NCBI GenBank assembly: GCA_963830545.1
Contig: CAWHMK010000001.1
Location: 2,418,001 to 2,482,000 of the forward strand
From: DATGJX01 sp963830545
GTDB taxonomy: Bacteria; Vulcanimicrobiota; Vulcanimicrobiia; Vulcanimicrobiales; Vulcanimicrobiaceae
Direction of reading: 5' to 3'
Length of the DNA stretch: 64,000 nucleotides
Shown: positions 18,026 through 25,590 of the stretch, piece by piece
Layout of the letters: the number at the start of each line of letters is the position of its first letter
Numbering within the stretch: the first letter of the stretch is position 1
Notes under the pieces: generated by a model
Told to the model about the DNA's origin: nothing
Database searches by the model: none
Seen by the model: only the letters and a program-made list of their open reading frames with translations
Made by a program: the position numbers and the translations under genes

Positions 18026-19233
18026 AAACGACACTGAAAATTGCGCTGGACGCCCTGCTGCGCAATCGCGCGCGCTCGCTTCTCACGATGCTGGGCGTCA
18101 TCATCGGGGTTGCGGCCGTGATCGTCACCGTGGCGATCGGCGCGGGAGCGCGCGTCTCGGTCCAAAATCAAATCAATTCGCTGGGCAGCAACATGGTCGT
18201 GGTGCTTCCCGGAAGCGTCACGCAAGGCGGAGCGCGCAGCGGCTACGGCGGCGCGTCGACGCTTACTCCCGACGATGGAATGGCGATTGCGAAATTGCCG
18301 GGCGTTGCCGCGGTCTCACCCAACATCACCGTTCGCTCTCAAGTCGTGTCCGGCGGCAATAACTGGCAGACGCAGATCGGCGGGGTTGCGCCGACGTACA
18401 CGTTCATCCGCAGCTGGCCGCTCGCGAGCGGAACGTTCTTCTCGCAGAGCGACGTGCTCTCGGCGAACAAAGTCGCGGTTCTGGGGCAGACGGTGGTACA
18501 GAATCTCTTTCCCGACGGCTCCTCGCCGCTGGGCAAAGTCGTCCTCATCCGCGGTGTGCCTTTTACCGTGGTCGGCACACTCTCGCCGCTTGGACAAAGC
18601 GGCATGGGGCAAGATCAGGATGACACGATACTCATCCCGTATACTGCCGCAATGCAGCGGCTCACGGGGCAAACGACGGTGAACTCGTTAATGGTTTCGG
18701 CAACGGACGCGCAGCAAGTGCCGAGCGTGCAGAACGAAGTGACGGCGCTGCTGGAGCAGCGGCATCGCATCACGCCTGGGCAGCAGGACGATTTTTCCGT
18801 GCGCAACTTGCAAGACATCGCCGCTGCGGCCTCATCGACCGGTGCCGTCATGGAGTTCTTGCTCGCAGGCGTGGCGGCGGTTTCGCTGCTCGTCGGCGGC
18901 ATCGGCATCATGAACATCATGCTTGTTTCGGTCACCGAGCGCACGCGCGAGATCGGTCTTCGGATGGCGCTCGGCGCGCGAGCCAAAGTGATTCTGCGGC
19001 AGTTCCTCACCGAATCGATGGTGCTCTCCAGCGCGGGCGGCGTCATCGGTGTAGCGTGCGGCTTGGCGGGGACCGAAATCGTGGCGCTGCTTGCGAAGTG
19101 GCCCGTGATGGTGCCCGCAGCGTGGATCGGTTTCGCGGTCTGTTTCTCCGCACTCGTCGGAATATTCTTCGGATACTACCCGGCGCGCAAGGCGTCCGGC
19201 CTGCGTCCGATTGAGGCGCTGCGATTCGAATGA
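18022..19233 (+). CDS. MacB-type ABC transporter permease
   Basis: Permease of 403 residues: an N-terminal helix (LLTMLGVIIGVAAVIV), a large periplasmic MacB-PCD domain, then three C-terminal FtsX-type helices with the conserved VTERTREIGLRMALGA loop and an ending PIEALRFE. It acts as a homodimer with the ATPase and the adaptor. In the MacAB family such exporters move peptides, macrolides or lipoproteins by mechanotransmission rather than through a channel. The start overlaps the ATPase stop (ATGA). The real start was chosen at 18022; the frame upstream lies in shadow sequence. Confidence 0.9.
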   Translation: MKTTLKIALDALLRNRARSLLTMLGVIIGVAAVIVTVAIGAGARVSVQNQINSLGSNMVVVLPGSVTQGGARSGYGGASTLTPDDGMAIAKLPGVAAVSPNITVRSQVVSGGNNWQTQIGGVAPTYTFIRSWPLASGTFFSQSDVLSANKVAVLGQTVVQNLFPDGSSPLGKVVLIRGVPFTVVGTLSPLGQSGMGQDQDDTILIPYTAAMQRLTGQTTVNSLMVSATDAQQVPSVQNEVTALLEQRHRITPGQQDDFSVRNLQDIAAAASSTGAVMEFLLAGVAAVSLLVGGIGIMNIMLVSVTERTREIGLRMALGARAKVILRQFLTESMVLSSAGGVIGVACGLAGTEIVALLAKWPVMVPAAWIGFAVCFSALVGIFFGYYPARKASGLRPIEALRFE

Positions 19234-19901
19234 GCCGCGTGCTGGTCGTGGACGACGAACGGAGAATACGGGAACTTCTGGATTTGAGTTTGTCGCATCA
19301 CGGCTACGAAGTTCGTTGCGCGCCCGACGGTCAAGCGGCGCTTGCAATGGCAAGAGAGTGGGAACCGGATGCCGTCGTGCTGGACGTCATGCTTCCGAAA
19401 ATCGACGGCATCTCGCTTCTCCCGATGCTCCGGCGCGTCACCGACGCGCCGGTCATCATGCTGAGCGCAAAAGGCGAAGTGGAAGACAAAGTGCAGGGTC
19501 TCACGCACGGCGCCGACGACTACTTGAGCAAGCCGTTCGAAATCTCCGAACTGATCGCGCACATCGACGCAAAACTGCGCCGCCCACGCCTCGAACACCG
19601 CGAAGCGCTCAGTCATGCCGACCTGATCGTCGATTTGCAGACGCACGTGGTCGAGCGCGCCGGCGAGCGCATCGATCTTTCGCCGTTGGAATACAATTTG
19701 CTCGTGACCCTGCTGCGGCGCCCCCGGCGCGTCTTTACGCGCGACGATTTGCTCGCGCTGGTTTGGGGAGACGACAAGGATGTAACGCCCGCCGCCGTCG
19801 AGCGCTATATTTCGTATTTGCGAGCGAAGGTCGACGACGGATTCGAAAAGCGGTTGATTCACACGGTGCGCGGCGTGGGTTATACGCTGCGCGCGGATTA
19901 A
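19230..19901 (+). CDS. OmpR-family response regulator
   Basis: Two-domain regulator of 223 residues. The receiver domain has acidic D8/D9, phospho-acceptor D52 (VVLDVML), S79 and K101 (LSKPF). The C-terminal winged helix (about 130-223) ends in the typical HTVRGVGYTLR. The ATG overlaps the permease stop (ATGA) and the histidine kinase begins six bases after its stop. It very probably autoregulates this operon; the 11-base direct repeat at 15680-15695 is the obvious candidate operator. Confidence 0.94.
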   Translation: MSRVLVVDDERRIRELLDLSLSHHGYEVRCAPDGQAALAMAREWEPDAVVLDVMLPKIDGISLLPMLRRVTDAPVIMLSAKGEVEDKVQGLTHGADDYLSKPFEISELIAHIDAKLRRPRLEHREALSHADLIVDLQTHVVERAGERIDLSPLEYNLLVTLLRRPRRVFTRDDLLALVWGDDKDVTPAAVERYISYLRAKVDDGFEKRLIHTVRGVGYTLRAD

Positions 19902-19906
19902 ATCGC

Positions 19907-21271
19907 GTGTTCGACACATTTCGCTCGAAGATCACGCGAGGTTACGCGTTACTCGCGCTCATCATCATCATCGCTATCGTCGGCGCGTCTTCGCTGCTCG
20001 CATTCCTCCTGTTCTCGCGCAGCATGAACGACGCCGTAGCCGGGGCCTCGCAGCGCGCATCGGACACGGCGGCACGCGTGATGGGAACGCATATGTCGCT
20101 GCAGCAGGCCGCTCCGCAGATCGTCGCGGCGCTGAACCGGCCGGAATTCCACGTTGCGATCGTCGACACGAACGGCCGGCGTTTGGCGCAGAACGAGCGC
20201 GAAGGGCCGCCGAGTTTCGGCCGCGCCATCGTGATCGCGTTTGGCCGAGCGATCGGGCTGCCTCGCGCACGCGTTGCGGTTCCAGGCGGCGCCATCCTGA
20301 TAGGCGCGGACGTGGATCGCTTCGGCGCGCTGCTGTTGTGGTATTGGTCGATCATGCTGCCGATCGGCATATGCGCGATCGTGCTCGCTTGGCTGGCGGG
20401 GCGGCGGATTACCGCGCGCGCCGTCGGGCCGCTCGCAGACGTGACGAGATCCCTGCGCGTCATCGCGTCGGGAGATTTTTCACCGCAGCCGCTGCGAGAA
20501 ACCGGCAGCGAGTTGCGCGAGCTGACCGGAGCATACAACGACGTCGCGTATAGTTTGGCGACTGCTACTGCGGAGCGCGCGCGAACGGAAGCCCAGATGC
20601 GGCAATTCATTGCAGACGCGGGACATGAGTTGCGTACGCCGCTCACCATCATTATGGGGTATCTCGACGTTCTGAGCAAAGGCATCGTTCAAGGACCCGA
20701 GGGGACGCAGCGGACGTACGAAACGATGCTCGACGAGAGCCGGAAGATGCGCGCGCTGATTGAAAAGTTGATCCTTCTCGCGCGTCTCGATCGCGCCCCG
20801 AATGCGCCGCTCACGCAAATCGATCTCGCGTCGGTTGCGCGCCAATCGGCGCAAGCGCTGTTACCCGTGGCAAACGGACGCGTGCGCCTGACGGGCGCGA
20901 GCGAGCCCGTGCTGGTTACGGCAAACCAGGGCGAGCTGCAGGAAGCGATCAAGAACGCGATCGACAACGCCCTCAAATATGCCCCGCACTCGGACGTCGA
21001 AGTGGCTATCACACGCCAAGGCGCGTCGGCGTGCGTTGAAATTTCGGACGATGGGCCGGGGATGGAGGCCGAAGACGCCGCGCACGCTTTCGACCGCTTC
21101 TATCGCGGCAGCGCGCGCGGCGAAACGGAGGGCTCCGGTCTGGGGCTGGCAATCGCCAAATTGGCCGTCGAACGCGCGGGCGGGAGCGCGACGATCGCCA
21201 GCACGCCCGGAGGCGGTACGCGCGTGCGCTTCTGCTTGCCTTGGTCGGAGAAACCGGCCGCCAGCGCGTAG
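19907..21271 (+). CDS. Membrane sensor histidine kinase
   Basis: Sensor kinase of 454 residues. Two membrane helices (about 16-40 and 140-165) flank a periplasmic sensor region of about 100 residues with no recognised fold. A HAMP linker follows, then HisKA with H240 in DAGHELRTPLT, and a HATPase domain with N-box NAIDNALKYA, G1 DDGPGM, F FDRFYRG and G2 GSGLGLAI. The GTG start at 19907 was chosen because the longer open frame upstream is a shadow of the regulator gene. Partner of the preceding response regulator; the signal is unknown. Confidence 0.92.
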   Translation: MFDTFRSKITRGYALLALIIIIAIVGASSLLAFLLFSRSMNDAVAGASQRASDTAARVMGTHMSLQQAAPQIVAALNRPEFHVAIVDTNGRRLAQNEREGPPSFGRAIVIAFGRAIGLPRARVAVPGGAILIGADVDRFGALLLWYWSIMLPIGICAIVLAWLAGRRITARAVGPLADVTRSLRVIASGDFSPQPLRETGSELRELTGAYNDVAYSLATATAERARTEAQMRQFIADAGHELRTPLTIIMGYLDVLSKGIVQGPEGTQRTYETMLDESRKMRALIEKLILLARLDRAPNAPLTQIDLASVARQSAQALLPVANGRVRLTGASEPVLVTANQGELQEAIKNAIDNALKYAPHSDVEVAITRQGASACVEISDDGPGMEAEDAAHAFDRFYRGSARGETEGSGLGLAIAKLAVERAGGSATIASTPGGGTRVRFCLPWSEKPAASA

Positions 21272-21286
21272 GGTCTTGAATACTCT

Positions 21287-21589
21287 ATGAAGATTTTATG
21301 TGCGGGGGTGCTCGGGGCCGCGCTGGCTGCCTTACCGCTCGCTGCCGCGGCGGACACGAGCACGTTCGTGAACCGCGCGATCGTCAATCAAGCGCTGCAG
21401 CAGCAGATGCAGCACCAGCTCGATACGCAGCAGACCCGCCTGCAAACACAGCAGGATCTGACGAGAGTCAACCTTCAGAACGACATGCAGCAGCAGAGCC
21501 TGCAACTGCAGTATCTGCTCATTCAGCAGCAGATCCAGCTGATCAAGTTGGAGCAGCTGAAGCCGCCGGCGCTCATCCGTTTCTCATAA
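21287..21589 (+). CDS. Small secreted glutamine-rich protein
   Basis: Protein of 100 residues with a clear signal peptide (MKILCAGVLGAALAALPLAAAA). The mature part is almost entirely Gln/Leu-rich amphipathic helix: about 25 glutamines lie between residues 34 and 90, in a pattern suited to coiled-coil assembly. No domain is recognised. It begins 15 bases after the histidine kinase stop, so it may be the last gene of the exporter/two-component operon. A periplasmic sensor accessory or an exported product are both possible; neither is shown by the sequence. Confidence 0.7.
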   Translation: MKILCAGVLGAALAALPLAAAADTSTFVNRAIVNQALQQQMQHQLDTQQTRLQTQQDLTRVNLQNDMQQQSLQLQYLLIQQQIQLIKLEQLKPPALIRFS

Positions 21590-21629
21590 ACCGCGCCGGC
21601 ATTCTTAGCATATTGTCTGACTTCGGCCG

Positions 21630-21635
21630 TATGCT
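21630..21635 (+). promoter_or_regulatory. -10-like hexamer TATGCT, leaderless start
   Basis: TATGCT is followed by six bases and then the ATG at 21642. There is no Shine-Dalgarno in the gap. It supports a separate transcription start for the repeat protein downstream of the kinase operon. Confidence 0.45.
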
Positions 21636-21641
21636 TGGAGC

Positions 21642-22184
21642 ATGAAGAGTTCCATCTTTCGCTCCGGCTTGGCCACGTTAGCGCTCGGCGGTATTCTCGC
21701 ATCGGCAACCGTGTTGCCTGCGAGCGCAAACACGACCACGACCCGGAATATCATCTACGGAGCCGCGGCGGCCGCGGCCGCGTTGACCCTCTACAACGTG
21801 GAACACAAGCACCAATTAGCATCGACCATCGCCGGGTATCTGCCGGACGGTTCCACCGTTTACCAAGACGGGCACGTCGTTTCGTCGAGCGGCTATTCGT
21901 GGTATCCGTCCAACAACGGACAAACCGTCGCGTGCAGCAACCAGTACTGCAGTTTGCAAGGAAACTACAACAACAACGGTTACGGCTACAGCAACGGTAA
22001 CAACAACGGTTACGGCTACAACAACGGCTACGGCTACAACAGCAACGGCTACGGCTACAACAACGGCTACGGCTACAACAGCAACGGAAACGGCTACAAC
22101 AGCGGGTACACCCGCGTGAGCTCGAACGCAAACCGCTACGCGCGCCAACGCGGACGCGACACCGGTCGACCCAACGGCCACTAA
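21642..22184 (+). CDS. Secreted Gly/Tyr/Asn-repeat protein
   Basis: Protein of 180 residues. A signal peptide (about 1-30, ending ASA) is followed by an Ala-rich helix, a middle domain with SGYSWYPSNNG and two cysteines (CSNQYC), and then a repeat region of NNGYGYN-like units (about residues 108-155) with a basic tail. No known function. Such GYN-rich, low-complexity segments occur in surface and matrix proteins, so a cell-envelope role is plausible but unproven. The 3' end overlaps the convergent TPR gene by four bases. Confidence 0.72.
   Translation: MKSSIFRSGLATLALGGILASATVLPASANTTTTRNIIYGAAAAAAALTLYNVEHKHQLASTIAGYLPDGSTVYQDGHVVSSSGYSWYPSNNGQTVACSNQYCSLQGNYNNNGYGYSNGNNNGYGYNNGYGYNSNGYGYNNGYGYNSNGNGYNSGYTRVSSNANRYARQRGRDTGRPNGH
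21971..22103 (+). repeat. In-frame tandem repeat encoding NNGYGY units
   Basis: Short imperfect repeats built from AACAACGG(T/C)TACGGCTAC with AGCAACGG variants fill this stretch. All spacings keep the reading frame, unlike the repeat at 48940-49175. The region lies inside the Gly/Tyr/Asn-repeat protein gene. Confidence 0.8.
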
Positions 22185-23695
22185 CGCGCGGACAAAAGCG
22201 CTTCGACGGCGCGGAATATCCGAGGAACGTACTGGTGTTTGTACGAATCCGCCGGCTCGCGGCAGTGCACGAGCAGCGCGGTATCCGCTTCGAACACCAG
22301 GACGTTTTCATCCGGAAGCAGCGTGCAGTCCACTCCGACGTACTCCAATTCGAAGGCCTGCGCCATCTCGCGGAACGTGCGATCCCAGTTGCGAAATACC
22401 GAGCGGGGATCGCGCAGAAAGCGTTCCTCTTCGGCCCGCATCCAGTCGACGCTCGCCGTCGGCGTCTTGATGTAGTGGACCATCCAATCCGGTGAAAGCG
22501 CGAGATGGTATGCGTAAGGCACGCCGTCTACCATGATGACGCGATACTTGCGGTAGAATCCGTCCGTGCTTCTGTACTCGACGAACGGTACGGCGTCGAA
22601 ACGTTCGTCGTCGTGCGTGCCTAGATAGCGCTTTGAGGCGTCGGAGTCGTCGAGCCGTTCGAGACCGCGCCCTGCATGCGTGTCGATCGGCCGCGCGAGT
22701 ATCGGAAACGCCGTCCAGGATTCCAGGCGCGCGCGAGTGATGCGCTCGGTTCGCGGAACGACGCAGCCGTAGACGTTTGAAAGCGAGCCGGCGAGATTCG
22801 GACGCGCGGTTTTCCACAGATGCGCGGGCTGATTGACGGCCCGTTTTTTCTGCCCCATGATGAACCGCTGCGCGCGTGCAATTGCCTCATGGGCATGCTC
22901 CGCTTCCCCAATGGCATTGAAAACCACGTCATAGGGCGGTACGTTTTCGTCGATCGTGTCCGAGGTCAGATAAAGCCGGTGCAGTGCCGCAGCGGATGGA
23001 TCGACCATGAATTCGAGCGGCGTGTTCTGTGCCCACGGCGCAGGGGCGTTCAGCACCAGCACGCTGGTGTTCGCGCGCGTCGCCGGCGCGGCTGCCGGAT
23101 ACACACGCTTTTGCGCAAGCGCTTCGCTGCGGTACCGGGCGGATGCGGCGGTGTCGCCGATATCGAAGAGCAATTCGGAGAGTGCGAGCGCGGCTTCCGG
23201 CTGCTTCGGATCGAGGTCGAGCGCGCGCCGGTATTCCGGTATTGCCAGGAGCACGTGATTCTGCCTTGCCAGTGCGCTCGCGAGGCATGCGTGCGCCGCC
23301 GCCAATCCTGGGTCGAGGCGGACGGCGTCTTCAAGCAAGGCGCGAACGCGATCGATCTCCGCAAAAGGCAGCGCCGAACCGTAACAAGCGTGATGCGCGG
23401 CAAGATCCGGCTCGATTGCCAACGCTTCCCCGAATCGCTGCAGCGCAAGCGCGGGATCGGGCCGCTGCCGCAGCGCGGCTTCCAGAGCGGCACATGCGCC
23501 GTCGTGCCCCTCATCGATGCGAAGCGCGACCTTTGCGAACGCAATCGCCGAGGCGAGATCGCGCGCGAGCAGGCAGAGTCGCGATATCAGCGCGAGCGCA
23601 TCCGGATCGTGGGGTTCGCGCTCGATATGCTGCGCGCACAAGCGGAAGCTCTCGAGAAAGTCGCTGCGCGCTTCCGCTTGGAGCGCTTCGCGGAT
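22181..23695 (-). CDS. TPR protein with C-terminal ATP-grasp-like domain
   Basis: About 504 residues. The first 260 are tetratricopeptide helices (CAQHIEREPHDPDALALI and several repeats of the same shape). A middle region follows, then a domain with ARPIDTHAGRGLERL and FVEYRSTDGFYRKYRV, which looks like the nucleotide-binding part of ATP-grasp ligases. The start is unclear: no ATG, GTG or TTG is near the expected N-terminus, so an ATC three bases after the upstream stop (used here) or the TTG at 23641 must serve. It directly follows the propeller-like gene, so the two form a pair. ATP-grasp enzymes join carboxylates to amines; the substrates are unknown. Confidence 0.68.
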   Translation of the reverse strand: MREALQAEARSDFLESFRLCAQHIEREPHDPDALALISRLCLLARDLASAIAFAKVALRIDEGHDGACAALEAALRQRPDPALALQRFGEALAIEPDLAAHHACYGSALPFAEIDRVRALLEDAVRLDPGLAAAHACLASALARQNHVLLAIPEYRRALDLDPKQPEAALALSELLFDIGDTAASARYRSEALAQKRVYPAAAPATRANTSVLVLNAPAPWAQNTPLEFMVDPSAAALHRLYLTSDTIDENVPPYDVVFNAIGEAEHAHEAIARAQRFIMGQKKRAVNQPAHLWKTARPNLAGSLSNVYGCVVPRTERITRARLESWTAFPILARPIDTHAGRGLERLDDSDASKRYLGTHDDERFDAVPFVEYRSTDGFYRKYRVIMVDGVPYAYHLALSPDWMVHYIKTPTASVDWMRAEEERFLRDPRSVFRNWDRTFREMAQAFELEYVGVDCTLLPDENVLVFEADTALLVHCREPADSYKHQYVPRIFRAVEALLSAR

Positions 23696-23697
23696 CG

Positions 23698-24369
23698 TTA
23701 CGGCGTGAAACCCTCGACGGTGAACGCGACGATCTCGTGATTCTCGCGGTGATTGCTCCAGAAACGGGCGCCGTCGTACGCCAGCGCGCGCCCTTGGAAA
23801 TGCACGCTTGCGATGTCCTCGGCTTTGGGTGCGCGGTCGCGAGCGTCGATGCGCGTGAGGAAGTAGCGGTCCGTTTCCTCGTCGTCGGTTCCCAGGACGT
23901 AGAAGACGCCTGTCACGATCACGAGGCCGCAAATTCCGTGCGGCGCCGCGATGACCGAACCGACGCCGCCCTCTGCATCGAGAGAAATGATCTTCTTGTT
24001 GTACCACTGGCTGACGTAGAGACGATCGCCGTCGAATGCGAGTTGCGAGCCCGTATCGTCGGGACATGCGATGGCCCCGTCGCTCTTGAACCGGTGCGCC
24101 GGGACGTAGCGGCGGATGACGCGGCGATCGTCCTCCCCTTCGGAGAGAAGCACGCGCAATTCGTCGCCCATTACCGTCGTGCCATACGGTTTTCCGGGCG
24201 CATTGCTTTCTTCGCGAACGGTCCAATGGGCAATGTCGATGCAATAGAGGCGGCAGGTTTCCAGCGAACCCATCCAGAGCACGTCGCCGTCCGCGGCGAG
24301 GGCTTGCGGTCGCGGGGCCGGAGAAGGCATGCGCATGACTTCGGTTATCGTCTTGAGCGTCGTATTCAT
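23698..24369 (-). CDS. Beta-propeller-like hypothetical protein
   Basis: Protein of 223 residues without signal peptide, made of repeated short strands around motifs such as GDVLWMGSLETC, GDRLYVSQWYNKK and YDGARFWSNH. The spacing and aromatic-Gly pattern suggests a beta-propeller of the SMP-30/NHL kind, perhaps with few blades. Function unknown. It is transcribed ahead of the TPR/ATP-grasp gene with a gap of only a few bases, so the pair is likely to work together. Confidence 0.6.
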   Translation of the reverse strand: MNTTLKTITEVMRMPSPAPRPQALAADGDVLWMGSLETCRLYCIDIAHWTVREESNAPGKPYGTTVMGDELRVLLSEGEDDRRVIRRYVPAHRFKSDGAIACPDDTGSQLAFDGDRLYVSQWYNKKIISLDAEGGVGSVIAAPHGICGLVIVTGVFYVLGTDDEETDRYFLTRIDARDRAPKAEDIASVHFQGRALAYDGARFWSNHRENHEIVAFTVEGFTP

Positions 24370-24480
24370 GCCGGATACTTTGCACAGAGAACTGCGGTTC
24401 CCGCTACGGCAAGCACGCCCCTGACGGGTGCCCGCAAAGTGCTATGGAGGACGTGTGATTTTCGCGCTGTATGCCCCGGT

Positions 24481-25086
24481 ATGAAACGAATTGCCGCACT
24501 CGTTTGCGTCGTCGTAGTGGCTTTGCCGTTTGCGGCGCGCGCACGCGCAGACACGGTTTGCAATGGCGCAGCGTCGGACCGTTCGTCGGCGGACGCGTCG
24601 TCGCGGTTGCCGAGGTTGCGCAAAATCCGAATTTGAGGACCGCAAGCCATTCCGGGAACGTATCAGGTGACGTTGCGGTATGCGGGCAAATCGTTTACCA
24701 AGCGGTTCACGGTGGCGCTCGGTCCGAATCTGCACCCGTCCGCCGGCGCGCTCGCGGCGCGCTTTGCCCTGCAGATGCAGATTCGCGATACGCTCGACTC
24801 GATGGACCGCGCGCTCGACGCCGCAATCGCGGCGCGCGATCGCATGCCGGAGGGCGCGCGCAAAACCGTGCTCGATGCAGCCATCAACGATCTCGTGAAT
24901 CTGCAAACGCATTCGAGCGAAGGACCGCTCTCAACGGGAACGCCCACTCGCGATCATCTCGCGTACCTGCAATCCGACGTCGACTACGCGTACGACCGGC
25001 CCACCCCGGCGCAGTACGCGGTGTTCGCACAGCTGCATCGCGAGGCGGTAGCCGGCACCGCGCGTTTGCGCGCTTTGATGCGATAG
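24481..25086 (+). pseudogene. Internally deleted remnant of a VPS10/sortilin-like secreted protein
   Basis: A broken paralogue of the 1020-residue gene at 25591. It keeps a signal peptide (MKRIAALVCVVVVALPFA, frame 1). From 24564 the sequence encodes WRSVGPFVGGRVVAVAEVAQ in another frame, matching the mature N-terminus of the paralogue (WRNIGPFIGGRVVAVAGVP). At about 24635 it jumps to the far C-terminus: from 24637 the frame reads GPQAIPGTYQVTLRYAGKS and continues to the final RLRALMR, matching the last 150 residues of the paralogue. About 2.4 kb of coding sequence between these points is missing, and at least one base is lost near the N-terminus. It is not expected to give a working protein. 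Confidence 0.8.
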
Positions 25087-25229
25087 GGCATTTCGAGCAT
25101 GCGAAAGAGCGGAGTCTCGGGAGGCAGCGCCCGGGCGCTGGCAGAGGCCTGCAAGCCGTGCCTCGAGGTCTGCGAGGCGGGGATTTTGAGGTCAGGTCTA
25201 GGGCGGCTCCGGAGTCGCCTTCGATACCC

Positions 25230-25259
25230 TTGAAACATGCAGCCCGCCCGGACGATAGT
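25230..25259 (+). promoter_or_regulatory. Candidate promoter TTGAAA-N18-GATAGT
   Basis: A -35-like TTGAAA (25230-25235) and -10-like GATAGT (25254-25259) are 18 bases apart. The ATG at 25268 follows the -10 by eight bases, so the transcript would start at or next to the start codon. Confidence 0.45.
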
Positions 25260-25267
25260 ACGGATAT

Positions 25268-25579
25268 ATGGCACTTCCCCGCCTCATGTTTGCCGCGGTC
25301 CGTACGTTCAAACGCGCGTGGCCGCTCATGCGCGACCAGCGCGTCCCAACCGGCCTGAAAGCCGTCACGGCATTTCTGGCGCTGCTCATCATCTCGCCCA
25401 TCGACGTGTTCGGCGATATTCCGGTGCTCGGTATGCTCGATGACGCCGTCTTGTTGACACTCTTGTGCATGCTGTTCGTGTGGTTAGGCACGCAGGCGAT
25501 CGAGAAAAACGTCACGCCGGCGCGTCGACCGACGATCGGCGGGCCGCCGATGGTAAGGAATCCGCGCAACCGCGTATAA
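25268..25579 (+). CDS. DUF1232 (YkvA-family) small membrane protein
   Basis: Protein of 103 residues with the DUF1232 core: two hydrophobic segments around the signature SPIDVFGDIPVLGMLDD (about residues 44-60), preceded by a basic N-terminal region. The family is widespread and of unknown function. It stands alone between the pseudogene and the intact VPS10-like gene, with its own promoter and no Shine-Dalgarno. Confidence 0.85.
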   Translation: MALPRLMFAAVRTFKRAWPLMRDQRVPTGLKAVTAFLALLIISPIDVFGDIPVLGMLDDAVLLTLLCMLFVWLGTQAIEKNVTPARRPTIGGPPMVRNPRNRV

Positions 25580-25580
25580 T
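25575..25580 (+). promoter_or_regulatory. -10 consensus TATAAT before VPS10-like gene
   Basis: A perfect TATAAT lies inside the 3' end of the DUF1232 gene, ten bases before the ATG at 25591. No clear -35 partner and no Shine-Dalgarno are present, so translation probably starts at the 5' end of the message. Confidence 0.45.
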
Positions 25581-25590
25581 CGGCGCTCTT

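Noticed and set aside
22181..24385. A 734-residue frame covering the TPR gene and beyond
   Set aside because: The part above 23698 runs antiphase through the propeller-like gene and has shadow composition.
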